This document shows, one piece after another, positions 22,801 to 35,500 of a stretch of DNA of 64,000 nucleotides. The stretch is from Tetranychus cinnabarinus. Its lineage: Eukaryota > Arthropoda > Arachnida > Trombidiformes > Tetranychidae. The notes beneath the pieces were generated by a model that saw nothing but the letters and a program-made list of their open reading frames with translations, made no database searches and was not told where the DNA came from. Numbering within the stretch: the first letter of the stretch is position 1; every line of letters starts with the position of its first letter. The stretch covers positions 3,179,501-3,243,500 of the forward strand of contig WHVY01000004.1 of assembly GCA_022266195.1 (NCBI GenBank), in the 5' to 3' direction. A program made the position numbers and the translations under genes.

Positions 22801-24737
22801 AAAAGAGAGTCAAGCCGATTTAGAGATTTAAAAGTTTACCCAAAATGCATTATCTTTACTCACCTTAACAGTGGCACTTTTTAAAGGATTACCTGCATCA
22901 GGTATATACTCTAAAGTTATTCCATAAAATTGACCTTTATTGATATAAGTTATCCTATCGTCTTCTCTTCTTTGGCTTGTCGAAATGGGAGATTCTAGAT
23001 AATATTTATAACCGACATCCGAGAATCTGAGACGAGTAGAAAAGGTAAAATGGGTTCAGACAAGATCAAGATTAACAGTTGATCCTAAGCCAATATTTTC
23101 TCAAAATTTACTCTTGAAATCTTCTAAGTGTGATCTTTAACCTCTTAACCCTGATTTGCAAGTTTTAATTTTTTTTGGTCTTCGAAAAAAGAAATTTCAA
23201 AATTTTCTCTTCTCTACTTTTACTTTGATCATCTGATAAGGTTAGACGTGAAAAAAGGTACGCCTTTGGCTTTTGATTGTTGTTTAAATATTTGGTGAGT
23301 TAAATGAACTGGACTTACATTTTTGGTATTTGCACTTTATCTACTTCAGAGTTTCGGTTATATTCATTCCATGATCGCTTTCCGCCGGAAGCTTTGCTTC
23401 CTCCGTTTCCTACAGTTGATGGTGTTGATGAGTTTGAATTTGACTCTCCAGTCCCAGAGACGGGTGATGTTAGGTTGGGTGAGGTAACCGTTATGGTTGT
23501 TGAATGATCTACCGTTGAACCGGAAACAGGTAAAAGTGCCTTTGGTCAATGGGTGGAGAGGGAAGGGACAAGGAATGATATTAATTTTTTGTGTAAATAT
23601 TTTGCTTTTAAACCTCGATATAACATAACATAGGATAAGTCACTTTGCGCAGTTTCATTGGCTAAATAAATATCAACATCCAGTGATGTAAAACTGCGCA
23701 CAGTTTTTCATTGATAGCAAATAGTTTAACCAATCAAAGTATGGTATAGTAACAGGTAAATCAAAGAGTAACAAGTGACAACAATCAACAGGTGAAAATG
23801 AAAGTTGCTTTTGAAAACACAGAAACAGAACAAGTGAAATAATTGGAGCAAAAAATTAAAACTTGAGATGAAAAATGATTTCAGGGAAAATGTTTGTCAA
23901 CATGATTCTGTTAAGTGCAACTTTCCTTTTCGCCTTCAATGCTGTATCATGTTGTGGTGCTCAATGGGTTTGTTGTCATTTGGAATTGAAAATTTGATAA
24001 GAAATTAAAAGGTGAAATGTCATGAGATGAAAATTGTCTTCACTTGGATCAAGTAAATTGATGTTTGGAGAAAAATGTTTAGCTTTTTGTTTTTCTTATC
24101 AAATTTTCAGGTAAACTGACCAGAGATTAAATTGTTTTCTGCTTTTAATGTCCTTTACTTTACTCTTTGAGATAAATTGATTGTTCAACTTTTCACTTCT
24201 CTCACTTAGTCTGACAATGATTGACCAGTACGACAATGAAGCATGTAAACATACCTGATCATGGTTTGTTGTTGAACCTGATCCAGTCACACCAGCAGTA
24301 GTAATGGCAGGGTAATAATCACTATAAGTTATATAATCTGTTGTCAGGTAAACGGTTCCATTATTAGCGACACGACCTGCTGTTCCTTGAGCTACTGTGG
24401 CATATTGTGAGGCAACATCTGACACTTGAACAGTGTAAGCACCATTCGGTTCAATATCATACGCTGGAGCAGCAAAAGTTAATTGTGTTCCAGGATAGGG
24501 TTGAGCGGGCGCCAGTGAAATGACAGTGGCCGGTGGGGAAGGTTCAAGCTCACGAGTTTTCGATGCTGAATTGTTATTGCAAGTGGCTACGTTAACCACT
24601 GTGGCGGGTGAAGCAAGCGGAGGCATAGAAGAGTCCAATGGTTCCTCCTTTATATTCACTGTGTATATTGTTGTTGATGGTGATGGTGATGGTGACGGAG
24701 ATGATGGCGATGATGACTCGGATATTTTCATTTTCAT
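10896..24737 (-). CDS. grh: Grainyhead-type CP2 transcription factor, nine coding exons
   Basis: Exons read on the minus strand: 24737-24255, 23539-23319, 23026-22864, 22752-22546, 22193-22137, 21972-21871, 21584-21518, 12136-12018, 11420-10896. All borders are GT-AG and all phases join, giving 647 aa. Residues 1-234 are Ser/Pro/Thr-rich, an activation-type region. The CP2 DNA-binding domain spans about 215-473 and includes [59 protein letters not shown] and DRSEFY...KPPVLF. A C-terminal dimerisation domain (about 555-640) has [11 protein letters not shown] and YCNEDTVLL. These match the grainyhead branch rather than the TFCP2/LSF branch. The family controls epidermal and cuticle genes in the nucleus. 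The first ATG at 24737 has no good upstream alternative in frame. The intron 12137-21517 (9,381 bp) contains another gene on the opposite strand. Confidence 0.95.
12137..17344. other. Grainyhead intron, part without a recognised gene
   Basis: No supported exon. The stretch is rich in AGGTAA/TTACCT words (for example near 13950, 14089, 14754, 14820, 15733, 16185 and 16980) and contains a compact palindromic GACTTAGTTGACTAAGTC unit near 13460. A locally GC-rich patch lies at 14218-14285. A TTG/GTT trinucleotide run covers about 16557-16582. Long first-half introns of grh genes often carry enhancers, but I can only infer that here. Confidence 0.5.
17345..20942 (+). CDS. Secreted low-complexity protein with Lys/Cys block, nested in the grainyhead intron
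   Basis: Two exons, 17345-17925 and 18692-20942, join in phase (AG|A, Arg) to 943 aa. The N terminus [20 protein letters not shown] looks like a signal peptide. Residues 20-190 are Ser/Thr/Pro-rich with many N-X-S/T sites, mucin-like. The middle is Gln/Asn/Pro/Ser-rich. Residues about 530-585 form an almost pure lysine block with regularly spaced cysteines (KKC repeats, ending KKKKCC). It is followed by Trp/Gly segments ([17 protein letters not shown]), and an acidic block (EEEEDD repeats) lies near 667-690. No family recognised. The composition suggests an extracellular matrix, cuticle or mineral/polyanion-binding protein, but that is inference. It lies entirely inside a grh intron on the opposite strand. 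Confidence 0.85.
17982..18048. repeat. 67-nt near-palindromic hairpin in the intron of the nested gene
   Basis: CTAGATAAACT at the left end pairs with AGTTTATCTAG at the right. Inside, GGGGGAAA pairs with TTTCCCCC and CATTGA with TCAATG, leaving a small CCTCTAGA loop with a few bulges. The size and shape fit a tiny MITE or a hairpin RNA precursor. It lies near the 5' end of the 766-bp intron 17926-18691. Confidence 0.7.
18449..18463. repeat. Short (CA)n microsatellite
   Basis: An uninterrupted CA dinucleotide run in the intron of the nested gene, with further CA-rich sequence beside it. Confidence 0.8.
23875..23997 (+). CDS. Possible 40-codon secreted microprotein (weak)
   Basis: An ATG-initiated frame on the plus strand inside a grh intron. 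It encodes a basic start, a hydrophobic leader ([16 protein letters not shown]) and then two Cys pairs ([10 protein letters not shown]) before the stop. It could be a microprotein or the first exon of a small secreted gene. There is no second exon that I can support, so chance is a serious alternative. Confidence 0.2.
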   Translation: MISGKMFVNMILLSATFLFAFNAVSCCGAQWVCCHLELKI

Positions 24738-25857
24738 TTGAGTCACACAACAGTGAAACAGGTTTTTCCTTTTCCGAGATTCTCACTGAGAGAGAAGAAG
24801 ATGAGACAAAAAAAGAGAGAGACGTCCAGAGAGAGAGAGAAAGGCAGAAAGGAAGATAAATGTAGACAGAAGAAAAGGAAAAGGGAAAAAGATGGAAAGA
24901 GAAAGACAGTGAGAGAAGAGAGAGAGAAAAGATTTTTGTTTTTACCTTTAAGTCTCTCTTTCTCTCTTCTCTATCTCTGTCTCTGTCTCTCTCTCTTCTT
25001 ACCTAGGTACTGATGATAATGATGATGATAAAATGCATCCATGCATTAGATGGGTTGAAGTAAGGCATTTTAAGAGGAAAAGCAAAACGCCTTAAGAGAC
25101 GGCCAAAGGCGGGTTACTTCTTGAGAAGTAAAACATTTTCAACAAAAAAAGGTTTTTGACGCCTTCTTATTCCTCTTCTCTTTCTTTATTTCTCTGTCTA
25201 TTTTCCTTCCTCTTCTCTTCATTTTCTCTGTCTTTAAATTTAATCCTCTTCTCCTTTTCTCCCTCTCTTCTCTCTTCTTCCAAAATCTCTCTCAACCTCT
25301 CATCTCAACTGCCTTTAACTGCAAGGAAAAGTAAAAATTTCAAATCATTTTCAAGTTAAAAGATAGAGACTGACTGAGATTGAAATGAAAGCGCATGAGC
25401 TTCCTTTTTTTTTAAAAATCCATCCTCTTCATCTTCTCTGTCTAATTTACAATCATTCTTATCATCATCATCATCATCATCGTCTTCATCATCTTGATCA
25501 TCTTCGTTATATTCATTGGCTACAGGTAGTTGTGTGTAAAAAAAGGTAAGAAGGTAAAAACATTTACTTAAATAGTCTTACCAAGAGTACTAAAGTCTCT
25601 CTCATCTTCATTGTCTAAACTTTCTCTTCATTTTTCCTCTCTTCTCTGTCTTCTAATTTTCTCTCTTTCTCTTTTACCTTCGCAATTCTCTTACCTGTCT
25701 CAAGATGATTGCCTTAAGGCTAAAACCTGAGTCATTTAATTTTCTTTTCTGGTTTCTTCAGTTTCCAAGCTTTTCTTCAACTTCAATCTTACCCCACCCC
25801 TGGTACCTGTCTCTGGTTGTCTAATATATTTTGTATCAAGAAAAATCTTTTCATCTT

Positions 25858-25889
<32 letters not shown>

Positions 25890-28800
25890 GATTATTGTTA
25901 TTATTTACAAAAGAACTTTTTTTTCCTTTATTACTTTTTCGCATTCAAATGTAGATGAAACTTTTTGCTTTAATAATTTCATTCATCATTATAACCCTTA
26001 TCATTGTCAACATTGATTAAATGGCTCATTTGATTAAATAATCATCTAATCAAGTGTAATCATTTGCAAAGCAGATTCATTTCTCATTTACTTTCCCAAT
26101 ACAATTTTAATTTGTTAAACTTGAAGATAAAACAAAAACATCGAAACTTTTCATCATTACAATCAACATAATCATTTTCACCATCATCTGATCATTCCAA
26201 AAGCCTTAGGGAAATCTGAGCATTTATCTTACGTGATTTTTTTTATCATTTTTTCAATTTCCTTACAAAATGGGATAAAAAAAACTGTAACTTTACCCTT
26301 AACATGCAAAAGGAGCAACAAAAAGTTATCTCAAAACTTCAACCTATTGCATGAAAAAACGTATGAATTTGGCAGAAAAGGGAAAAACAGTGAAAACTCA
26401 ATTCTAATCAACTGTTTATTGCTCAAATAATTAGAGATAAAAAAATGCTAGAAATATAACAATTTAATGATATGAAGAGTGAAAAATGTTGAGCCGCTAA
26501 AGCAATTGCGATTGAGGAAGAAAAGCGATGAATCTTTACCTTTGATTAGCATAAATCACACAATTGCCATTATAAACAGCAAATCAATTGTTTCCTTGCA
26601 TTTGAATATTTAAAAGCTTAAAGTTCAATTGTTGAATAAATACCAGAAAAAAAACAGATTCACAGGTAGTTGACAGTTTGGTTCAAGTAGTTAAACATGT
26701 GAATTGAAAATCAATAAAAGATTATCGAGAAAATGAAATTTCTAACAAAAACTCACCTTTGAACGTGTCTTCCATCCTTTCCTATCAATTTCACATTTGA
26801 CATTTCGATTGAGCATTTTAAACATTCCTCTCCATGTCAGTCAAGTCTTTAGCTTTACCATGTTAAGTGATAAAGATTGAGATAAAAGTCAGTGACTTGA
26901 AGCTCCTGCAAACACCTTATTTACATTGGTTTGTTAATTTTTTTACCTTAACAATTGGCTTGTAAAATGAAAGGCAAAACAATGAGAAATGTTAATCAGG
27001 AGAAATGTGTAGGCAAAAGTTATATTATCATATTATACACAATAAAAGAGGCAATTTATGGTTCCTATTTTTGCATGTATATGAACATGAGTGGTTCAAC
27101 TATTGTTCATCTTGTTTCATGATTATAATGAGATGGTCAACATTTACTGTAATATTGATAAACAGCAACAACAACCAATTCATCTTTTTTTACAATCAAA
27201 AAAAAGATCTCTCTTGATGTTAACTTTTTTGCTTTCCTCTTCTTCATTGTAATCATTTTTATATTCACAAAGGCCTTTGTTGATATCTTTACCTTCATCT
27301 TTATCATCATCTTGGCCATCTTCATCATCTTCATCATTTTCATCTTTTCAGCCAAATCTTGAGATTACCTTTTCTTTTACCTGTGAAACCGCAAAAGTCA
27401 ACCTTTTCATTCATTCCTATTCACAGTAAATACAAAGAATTGGTTCAAATTTTTTACTCTTGTATTATTAATGGCAGTTAGTGAAAGTGTATTTACGCAC
27501 TTTACCTTAACTTTTTTTTTCAAGCTTCTTCTTCTTCTTCTTCATAAACTTCATGATTGATTCAACTCAATTATCAAGGTTATGATTAAAACAATTTTTT
27601 CTTCTCTTCGCTTTTCTTTGCAACATTTTTTTTTCCAATTTCGTTGGTCCATTGTTCCAATGAGTAAATGGTTTGGTAAAAAAAAGGTTTACTTTGTGAA
27701 CGTTTTGAATCACATTGGAAACCCAATTTAACCTGGTTTGACTGGTCAAGAGTTTGTATCAAAAAAGGTTAAAAAGGTTTTAAGTTGAGTGAGGAAAGGT
27801 TAATCAGTTTCAGGTGAACATTCAATTGCAATTCAATTCATTGAATTATTCAAGTATTAAGATTAACTATTCAATGTTACCAAAGATAATCACATTATTA
27901 GCAACATTATTATGATTAGTAGGAAAGAAAAGTAAAAATGTATTTAGTTTCGTGTAATCCGATTGACAAACGTTTGGGACATGAAAATGGTTATCAGAGC
28001 AATAACGAAGTTTGTTGATGAAGATGATGATGATGATGATGATGAAGCAGGATCTTGAAAAGATATTAGAAGTAAAAAACACTTGACTTGCCTTGAAGTC
28101 TTAACTTTTTCCTTAGGACGTCTTAACAGCTTCAGGCCGTTCTAAGGTAAAATCAATCATTGGATCCCGTTTTTATACCTTTTTATATGTACCTTTCTTC
28201 TTACCTTATTTCATCTTTTTTTTTGCTCTTCTCTTCTCTTCTTCTCTCTCTTCTTTGCCCTTTTCAAATGTAAAAATGTTTAACAACAAGAAAAAAGAGA
28301 TTCTCTTCTTCGTTTTTTGAGATATAATTAATTTCAGTTTGAAAGATTATCATTAAGATAGAGAAAGATGGAATAACCATGAGAAGTTAGGAAAAGAAAT
28401 GACGATGAAAATGATGTTGATGATGATGAAGGAACCATTGGAAGCAATGTCAACACCCGAATTGACCTGAAGCAAAGAAATTACTTGCCTTTTAAAGTTC
28501 AACTTTCCTCTCCTTTCATTACCAACACTGTTGACCAAGGATATGACAATAAGTTGATGGTCAAACAATGGCTTTACACTAACAATTGTAACTGTATTTA
28601 AATGCATTGTTTCAATCGTTTAACATATTCAACGTTGAGAGTATTAAAGACAGATTTGGTGTCGACATGTTAACGCAATTTTGACTTTAAATTTTGGCTT
28701 CTTTGAAATGTTCATTGAAAGCACCTTTAATCGTTGAAATGTTGTTATATAATGAACAGTTTCCATTGCAACCGTTTTTGCACTTCCAATAATGCAAACC

Positions 28801-31788
28801 CAAGATGCAATTTTCATTGAAATCCGGAAATTTTTATCAACTTTAATCAAAGTAATTACTTTCATGCAACCAATCAAGGGTTGACTTGTGCGCAACTTTA
28901 ATGTTACATTAAAGGTAACCCGTTGATTTGTATCAACCTGTGTACATCAAATGCTAATCAACCTTTCATTTAGCATAGAGATTTATAATCAAAGGAAAAT
29001 CCATTTCTTTGAATGTTTTCAAAGGAAAATCAGAAACAACAAGAATCGTCAAAAATACTCGTCACAGTTGCAGTGACACTAAATGACATTGAACTTGAAC
29101 TGAGTGCGAGTTGAAACATTGATCGGACCTTCAATTCATCTTGATCATGTCGTCTCATGCTTTAACAATTTGTTGCAATTAAATGCAAAAATAACTCAAC
29201 ATCAATCCTTCAACTTCACCGACAAATGTTGGCCTATTTATTACAACCAAATCAACTCAAATAACCCTTGTAATTCAGGTTAAACATAATTTGAAGTTAC
29301 AATAAGAATGCAAATAATGCAATGATTTTCAAATTTTAACCCAAAGTTGCAACCCAATTTTTGTCTCAAAACAAATGTACTTTTAAATCAAGTTAAACAC
29401 AGTTTTGTCAAGGCACCAGTTTCTTGGTGCAATAAATTGCTAGACAATCCAATGATAATTTAAAGATTCCTGATCAATACCACGAATCACATTTCTTTCA
29501 AATTTTCATCATAAATTTGATTTTCTGTATCTTTCAATTTTCTATCATTAATAGTTTTACATCTTTTTTATAACATCACATTCAAAACCTTTCAATATTT
29601 AACTTTGAGCCATCTTTCAGCTTCCATTTGATACTAACGTTAATCAACTATTATAAATTAATGGCTGAAATCAAGATGAATGATGATAAGTATTTTTAAT
29701 CAACTGATAAAAAACTGTTGAACTTTATATCTTCAGTTTCATCCATTAAATAAACCTGTAACATAATTTGCAAAAAAAATGAAGGTAACCATTAAAATGC
29801 ATTTGAAATTAGCTAAAAATCTCAGAGAGAAATAAAAAAATTACTTTTTTTTGCTCTTCACCAGAAAATGTTACACCTGTAACTTAACTGTTAACTTTTG
29901 TCTAAACCTGAAAACTGGTCACTTTGGTTTATTGTTGTCAAACGATTGGACATTAAAAGGCCATTAAAATCGATCAAAGGATGATACTTATTGTTAAACA
30001 TGCAACAGCAATTAATCAATTAATATTAACACTGTTAACCACAGTAAAATTGATTACAGTGTCTCTTCAAGTATTCAAGTGTTTGTCAACCTTTGAAGGG
30101 TTCAACTTTGCTTTTTTTATATTTATTTTTATTATCATTGTAATCATTATTATTTATCATTAAAGTAGATTTGATTTACCCTTAAGACATTGTAATAAAT
30201 ACAGAATTGAATTAATGGTGATTCTCGGAATAATAATGATAATTAGTATAATAGGAAAAAGGCAATGATAATGATAAGTAAGAAGATGAAGAAGGAATGA
30301 AAATGTTAAGGAAAAGGTGATTTTTGTTGGTGAATTTTCGTTTACAAATTAGTAAAAGGTAAATGCACATTATTAAAGTTGGCCTCATCAAGATGATCAT
30401 CATGATCCAACATGAAACTATTGAATTTTCAAGATCAAAGATGAACCTCTTTCTCTTTCTCTCTCTCTTTCTCTTCCTAGTCTTTCATTGATAATTAGAG
30501 GTTCAACGGAAAAAACAAGTTAATCTTTAAACTCAGTAACCTTAGGAAAAATTTTTCTTTTTCATCATTTTCCTCTTCTCTTTTCTACCTTTTCCCATCT
30601 TTTATCATCTCTATCATCTTTATCCTCTTTATCATCTTCATGTTCATCTTTGGGTTCATCTTTTTGATTCACTTTATCCAACTATTTGGCTTCAACTTTG
30701 ACCCAAGTTGACCCTTTGTAAGGTAAACAGTCAATCCCAATTGGTTATTTACATAGATTAATAAACAACTGTTTTTTTTCAACTTGCCTTGTAATCTTCA
30801 TCAACTTACCTTTTAAGATGAAATTTACTTTGAATATTGACTTATCCTTAATCTTGGCCTTTACCTTTTCTTTCAATTGTTTACCTACAGGAAAAATTAA
30901 CATTAACAATTTACATTAAATAATAATTTACATTCCTTCTTGTTTAACCATTGACTGGACAAGTGTTTAACTGTTCAACGGTTATAGTAAATATTACAGG
31001 GAAAAGATCAACCTGTTCAACAGTCAATTGAATATTTTAATCACAATTTAACATGGAAGCATCAATTTAGGTATTATTTGGAGCAACTATTGTTTCCTTG
31101 AAAATTTGATTTGATTTTCATTTTTAAATCTTTTCAATGAAAATTTATGATAAAAAAATTGGAAATAAAAGACAATCTAGCTAATGCCATCTGTTGGTGA
31201 AGACTGTAGTTGTACATATGTCTGTGAGAAGCTGCTATTAATTGTAATTTGTCAAACTTGATAATTAGAATTAAAAGGAAATTTTGATGAATCTAAGAAT
31301 CATTAAAATTTGTTCAAAAAACCAGGAAATTGCTTAATCAATCAAAATCAAAAATGACTTTCTATAGTTACTCTGATTTATCTGGAAACCATTCAAATGT
31401 ACTTGGATAAGAAAAGTTAAAAGCTTTTTGAATCAAACAATTTGAATCAATTCACAGCAATGAAATTGTAACTTGTTTTGATTGATGATGATTTTCAATT
31501 TAGAATCGCATATTTCATTCCCTTTATGCATTGAAATAAACATTAGGTATTAATATGATAAAATTAATGATTTCCCAAGAAAATTCCGATTATGTATATG
31601 TGCTCGTCTTATTTTAATTATTGAGATTAAATCTATGTTAATAAATTTGATTTGAATATTTAAAAACAGTGAAAAGCTGAATGTCTTGTAACACCTTCAT
31701 GTTTTATTGCAAAGAGTGATAAAAACATTTCGTTGAAGTGTAAAACAATGATTGATGATCTTTTCGTATTATTGAACTTGCATTTTTA
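24738..31788. other. Gene-poor region upstream of grainyhead
   Basis: No convincing coding exon. The first few hundred bases (24738-25020) are strongly GA-rich, then CT-rich, and probably hold the grh 5' UTR and promoter. Trinucleotide runs occur at about 25458-25485 and 25858-25890 (ATC) and 28017-28043 (GAT). Polypyrimidine tracts recur (25160-25290, 25620-25690, 28210-28260, 30440-30480). TTTACCT/AGGTAAA words remain frequent. Confidence 0.5.
25858..25890. repeat. (ATC)n microsatellite
   Basis: About ten consecutive CAT/ATC units. Similar but separate runs lie at about 25458-25485 and, as GAT, at 28017-28043. Confidence 0.85.
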
Positions 31789-32485
31789 AAAAGGACAATG
31801 TTCAAAAACTTTGATTTCACCGTTAAGAGTTGGAACTTTGTGAGTTTTTAGGGGCATAAAAACTGAGTCTGTCAGTGCTATTGAAAATTTGTTTGAGTCG
31901 CCAGTTTTCGATAAAATTGAGGTCCAAGTTGAAGCTTCGATCGCCTTTATTTCAATAATAAAACCAGATTTTTTCATGAAACTCATTTTCCTGGTGTAAC
32001 TTTTGCTGATTAACCAGAAAATGAAGTTATTTTCAATGAAAAATTCTCTGTTCAGATCAAACAGATCACTTCAATTTTCAGTTAAATTCGAAAAAAGGGG
32101 CTGACTCAACATGTTCACCCATGAGTATTGCCGGTAAAAAATGAGTTTCCGATCTCTAACTCAAGCGGTTATAGAAAACGGTCAATTTAACTGAAAATCG
32201 AAGTGATCTGTTTTTGATCTGAACAGAGAATTTTTCATTGAAAATAACTTCATTTTCTGGTTAATCAGCAAAAGTTACACCAGGAAAATGAGTTTCATGA
32301 AAAAATCTGGTTTTATTATTGAAATAAAGGCGATCGAAGCTTCAACTTTGACCTCAATTTTATCGAAAACTGGCGACTCAAACAAATTTTCAATAGCACT
32401 GACAGACTCAGTTTTTATGCCCCTAAAAACTCACAAAGTTCCAACTCTTAACGGTGAAATCAAAGTTTTTGAACATTGTCCTTTT
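31789..32485. mobile_element. Foldback (long inverted-repeat) element, about 700 bp
   Basis: The left arm, about 31790-32088, is the near-exact reverse complement of the right arm, about 32184-32485, around a loop of about 95 bp. The coordinate sum of paired bases is constant (64274) over the outer 200 bp; a 2-nt length difference occurs near the inner end. Read from the arms, both carry the same 66-67-codon frame (start MSFMKKSGFI, end EHCPF) differing at one residue (Trp versus Leu). No transposase is encoded, so it would be non-autonomous. I could not define a target-site duplication. A diverged relative lies at 60-350. Confidence 0.85.
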
Positions 32486-32578
32486 GAATGAATTGAGTTG
32501 TAATAATTCATAACATCATAAAGGTAACAAAATTAACAATGTATAAAAGTGTAATACAAAAATATAAAAATTGGATCT

Positions 32579-35500
32579 TTAAATTTTAGGTTTCAATGAA
32601 GTCGGTATTGTGAACATTTTTTCCAGTTTTAATGCTTTCTCCTTGTTACCTTCAATATTGACCTTATTTTGAGCAAGTGCCTGGAAATGGATAAAAAGTA
32701 AAAATTTCAGAATATCTCATGAAAGAAAGAAATTGTATAAAGTTAAGAACTGTATCTTTTGAACTTACATCAGCTAGTTTAAGTTTCATCAGTACAAGTC
32801 GGGCAATATCATAATCGTCTACAGTCCAAGTTGATACAGCATCGGTTGCTGAACCACGCTTAATTTTTGGGATTTCACCAGTAAGATCGATCACTAGGGA
32901 TTATTGAAAGATTAATCAAAATTAATAACAAATAAACAAAACAAGGAAAGGGATTTGAATGATCATAATGATAATTACCCCAATTAGAGACAATTTTATT
33001 TTCTTTGGTGATGTTGAAGTTATGGAAGCCTTTAGCATCTTTGAGCAATTCAGGTAACCGTACGATTCTTTGTACTAAATCAATGAATATTGATTCACTT
33101 TTAAGTCCAGTTTTGAGAGGTTCAAGTAACAAAATGTCCATTGCGATTGGCAATTCAGGGGTTTTTCCCAGTTTTTGATATTCCAGCCAAAGTGAATTGA
33201 GTTTTTGAAGCAACATGATGTTTCCTTTCACTCGAATCTTTCCTTGCATAAATAACTATAAAACATAAATTATTAATATTAATCGTTCAAAAATTATCTG
33301 ATTAAATTTAAAGTGTTTAATAACATACTCTTTGAGGATTAACTTTGCCAACCATAACTTTGAGCAACTCTTCGTCTTCCATAGTAACAATGCAATCAGG
33401 TTTTATATTCTTAGGTAAATCTCTATAAACTTGTACGAATTGTTTGGTTTTATTATCAGCAGCTGATTTAAAGAGAAAAGAAAAATAAGATTAGAACCAA
33501 AAGTTTCAGTAAAATGAGTTTTCGTAAACATACTCCAAACACAAGCAGGTTTGCCTTTTCTCAATACGTTGAATTGGAAAACAACTCGAAGTCTTTTCAT
33601 AAAATCTGGTTCCTCATGACATCGGTTTTTGAAAATGTTAAAAATAAGATCACATTTATATCCAGTTACCGGTATTTCCTAGAAAAAAACAATACAGTTG
33701 AATACATTACATTAATTAACAAGGAATTAAATTAAATAGGAAAATGCCTTCATACTTCAATGTCAGGGTCCGTGTTAGAGTCTGATGAGGAACTTTCTGA
33801 TTTAGATTCAGATTTTTTCTCCTCTTGAGATAGAGTAGCAGCAACGTTTGGAGCTTCTTCAGCCCATAATTGTTGTAATTTTTGAGCAGCTAGAATATTA
33901 CCAGAAATTTTCAATTTACCAGACATAAAGGCCTAAAATGGAAAGAAAATTGTTAATCAAATATTCTCTTTTCAAAAGCTGACAATTTCATTACCCTCAT
34001 TGCGTCCTCCTTTCCTTCGAAGATTTTACAGACAAAATCGTCATCAATGGTCAGAATACAATCAGCTTTACCAGTTTTTGGTGAACCTCTATGAATAGCA
34101 CCATCGCCATTCTTGAAATCGCATGTCCAAACAGAAGCTGGTTTTCCATCTTTAGTTATATTCCATTGGTATACAGTTTTAATTGTTGGAATCATAGACT
34201 TTAAATCGTTTAGTCGTTTAGCCGCCCAATTTTCAAATACTGAATCGATTCTACATGCCATTTGCAAATTTGCTGCATTATTTTTCTCGGTAGAGTTTAA
34301 GGCTGCACCAAACTTTTCTCTGTCAGCTGCAGCAGTTTTTTCAATGTGCAAAACTGAACTATCTAGTTTAAAGATATAATTTAGTTTTTGTGTAACACTT
34401 GGATCACCAACAATCCTAATTGTTCCTTCCATGAAACCTTTAACAGGATCCAAATCTCCCATTGCTAAAGCAGCCATATCTTGATCAGAAATTTGAATGA
34501 TACAATCAGGTTCAACAATTTTCGATCCTTCAGCAAACAATCCTTTTTCAGCAGATTTCAAATCGAGAACTATAAAATGATGGAGAAAAACAATTTTTGA
34601 TTTAATAAAATGATTAATCACATAATTAGGTTCTATTTTCATCACTGTATTTCTTTTATATTTACCCCATCTTTTGACTTCTTTTTCATCTTTGTAAATG
34701 ATAAATTCATAGATTGCATTGATTTTTGATGCAACATCAGGAGCCATTTCGATTCGACGACCCATTTCCTCAAAAATAGGATCCGAAACAAGATAGAGCT
34801 CATCATCATCCTTAAAGGCTTCAAGGGGAAAGTCTGCATTATTTTGCTCAATTTGATGACTTGGATTTATCTGTGAGGATGATAGCACAATAACATAGCA
34901 AGTATTAAACCAAACAATCGACAATATAAACTTTGGAAACGATCATGTTACAACAGATGACAACTCAGCAAAATTATCTGAATCTAAATCACTAAATAAA
35001 GTGTTGACTTAATAACGTGAGAAGATAAAATCAGGCAAAAAATACTTTTTGATGTTTACGATAAAAATAATGATCCCCTACAGTTGTATATTTTAATTAA
35101 ATTAATCGGGTTTTGTGGCTTAAATAAATGATTGAATTGAGCTAAATAAATTGGTTGATGGCAATGTCTAATCTTTATATTAACAGTAGATAAATACATC
35201 TTAATTAACGCTTAACGAAGTCAGTTTTTAGATCGTATACATTCTGAGAAAAACAAATTAGTTTATTAATCTCATAACTTATTTCCAATGGTTACCTTTG
35301 CTGTGTCAAGATCAATATATGCTCCTTCTAAAATACTTTTTCCTGTCTCAACATTTGAGCATCGGAGATGAATTCGATTTCCTTCTTTCCACATTTCTGT
35401 TTTGATTGTTTCACCAGGAATTATTGTGCCAGAAAAACGAGCTTTGACAGCTTTGAAAAAAGACGGGTCACCGTTAGCGTAGGTACGCAACACATGGCGA

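Noticed and set aside
24738..25359. Arg/Glu- and Ser/Leu-rich plus-strand frames
   Set aside because: They translate GA- and CT-rich tracts and have repeat-like composition only.
27137..27355. Met/Lys-rich frame
   Set aside because: It is the translation of a simple ATC/CTT-type repeat.
28700..28860. Minus-strand frame with C-x8-C-x3-C-x3-C that looks like a knottin exon
   Set aside because: The frame is closed by a TAA just upstream and there is no AG acceptor between that stop and the Cys motif, so it cannot be joined to a leader.
34871..34924. Independent start for the SCP2 block (hydrophobic stretch before it)
   Set aside because: The frame begins at TTG, has no ATG before the first SCP2 domain, and contains an acceptor site; it is better read as intron plus exon 10 of HSD17B4.
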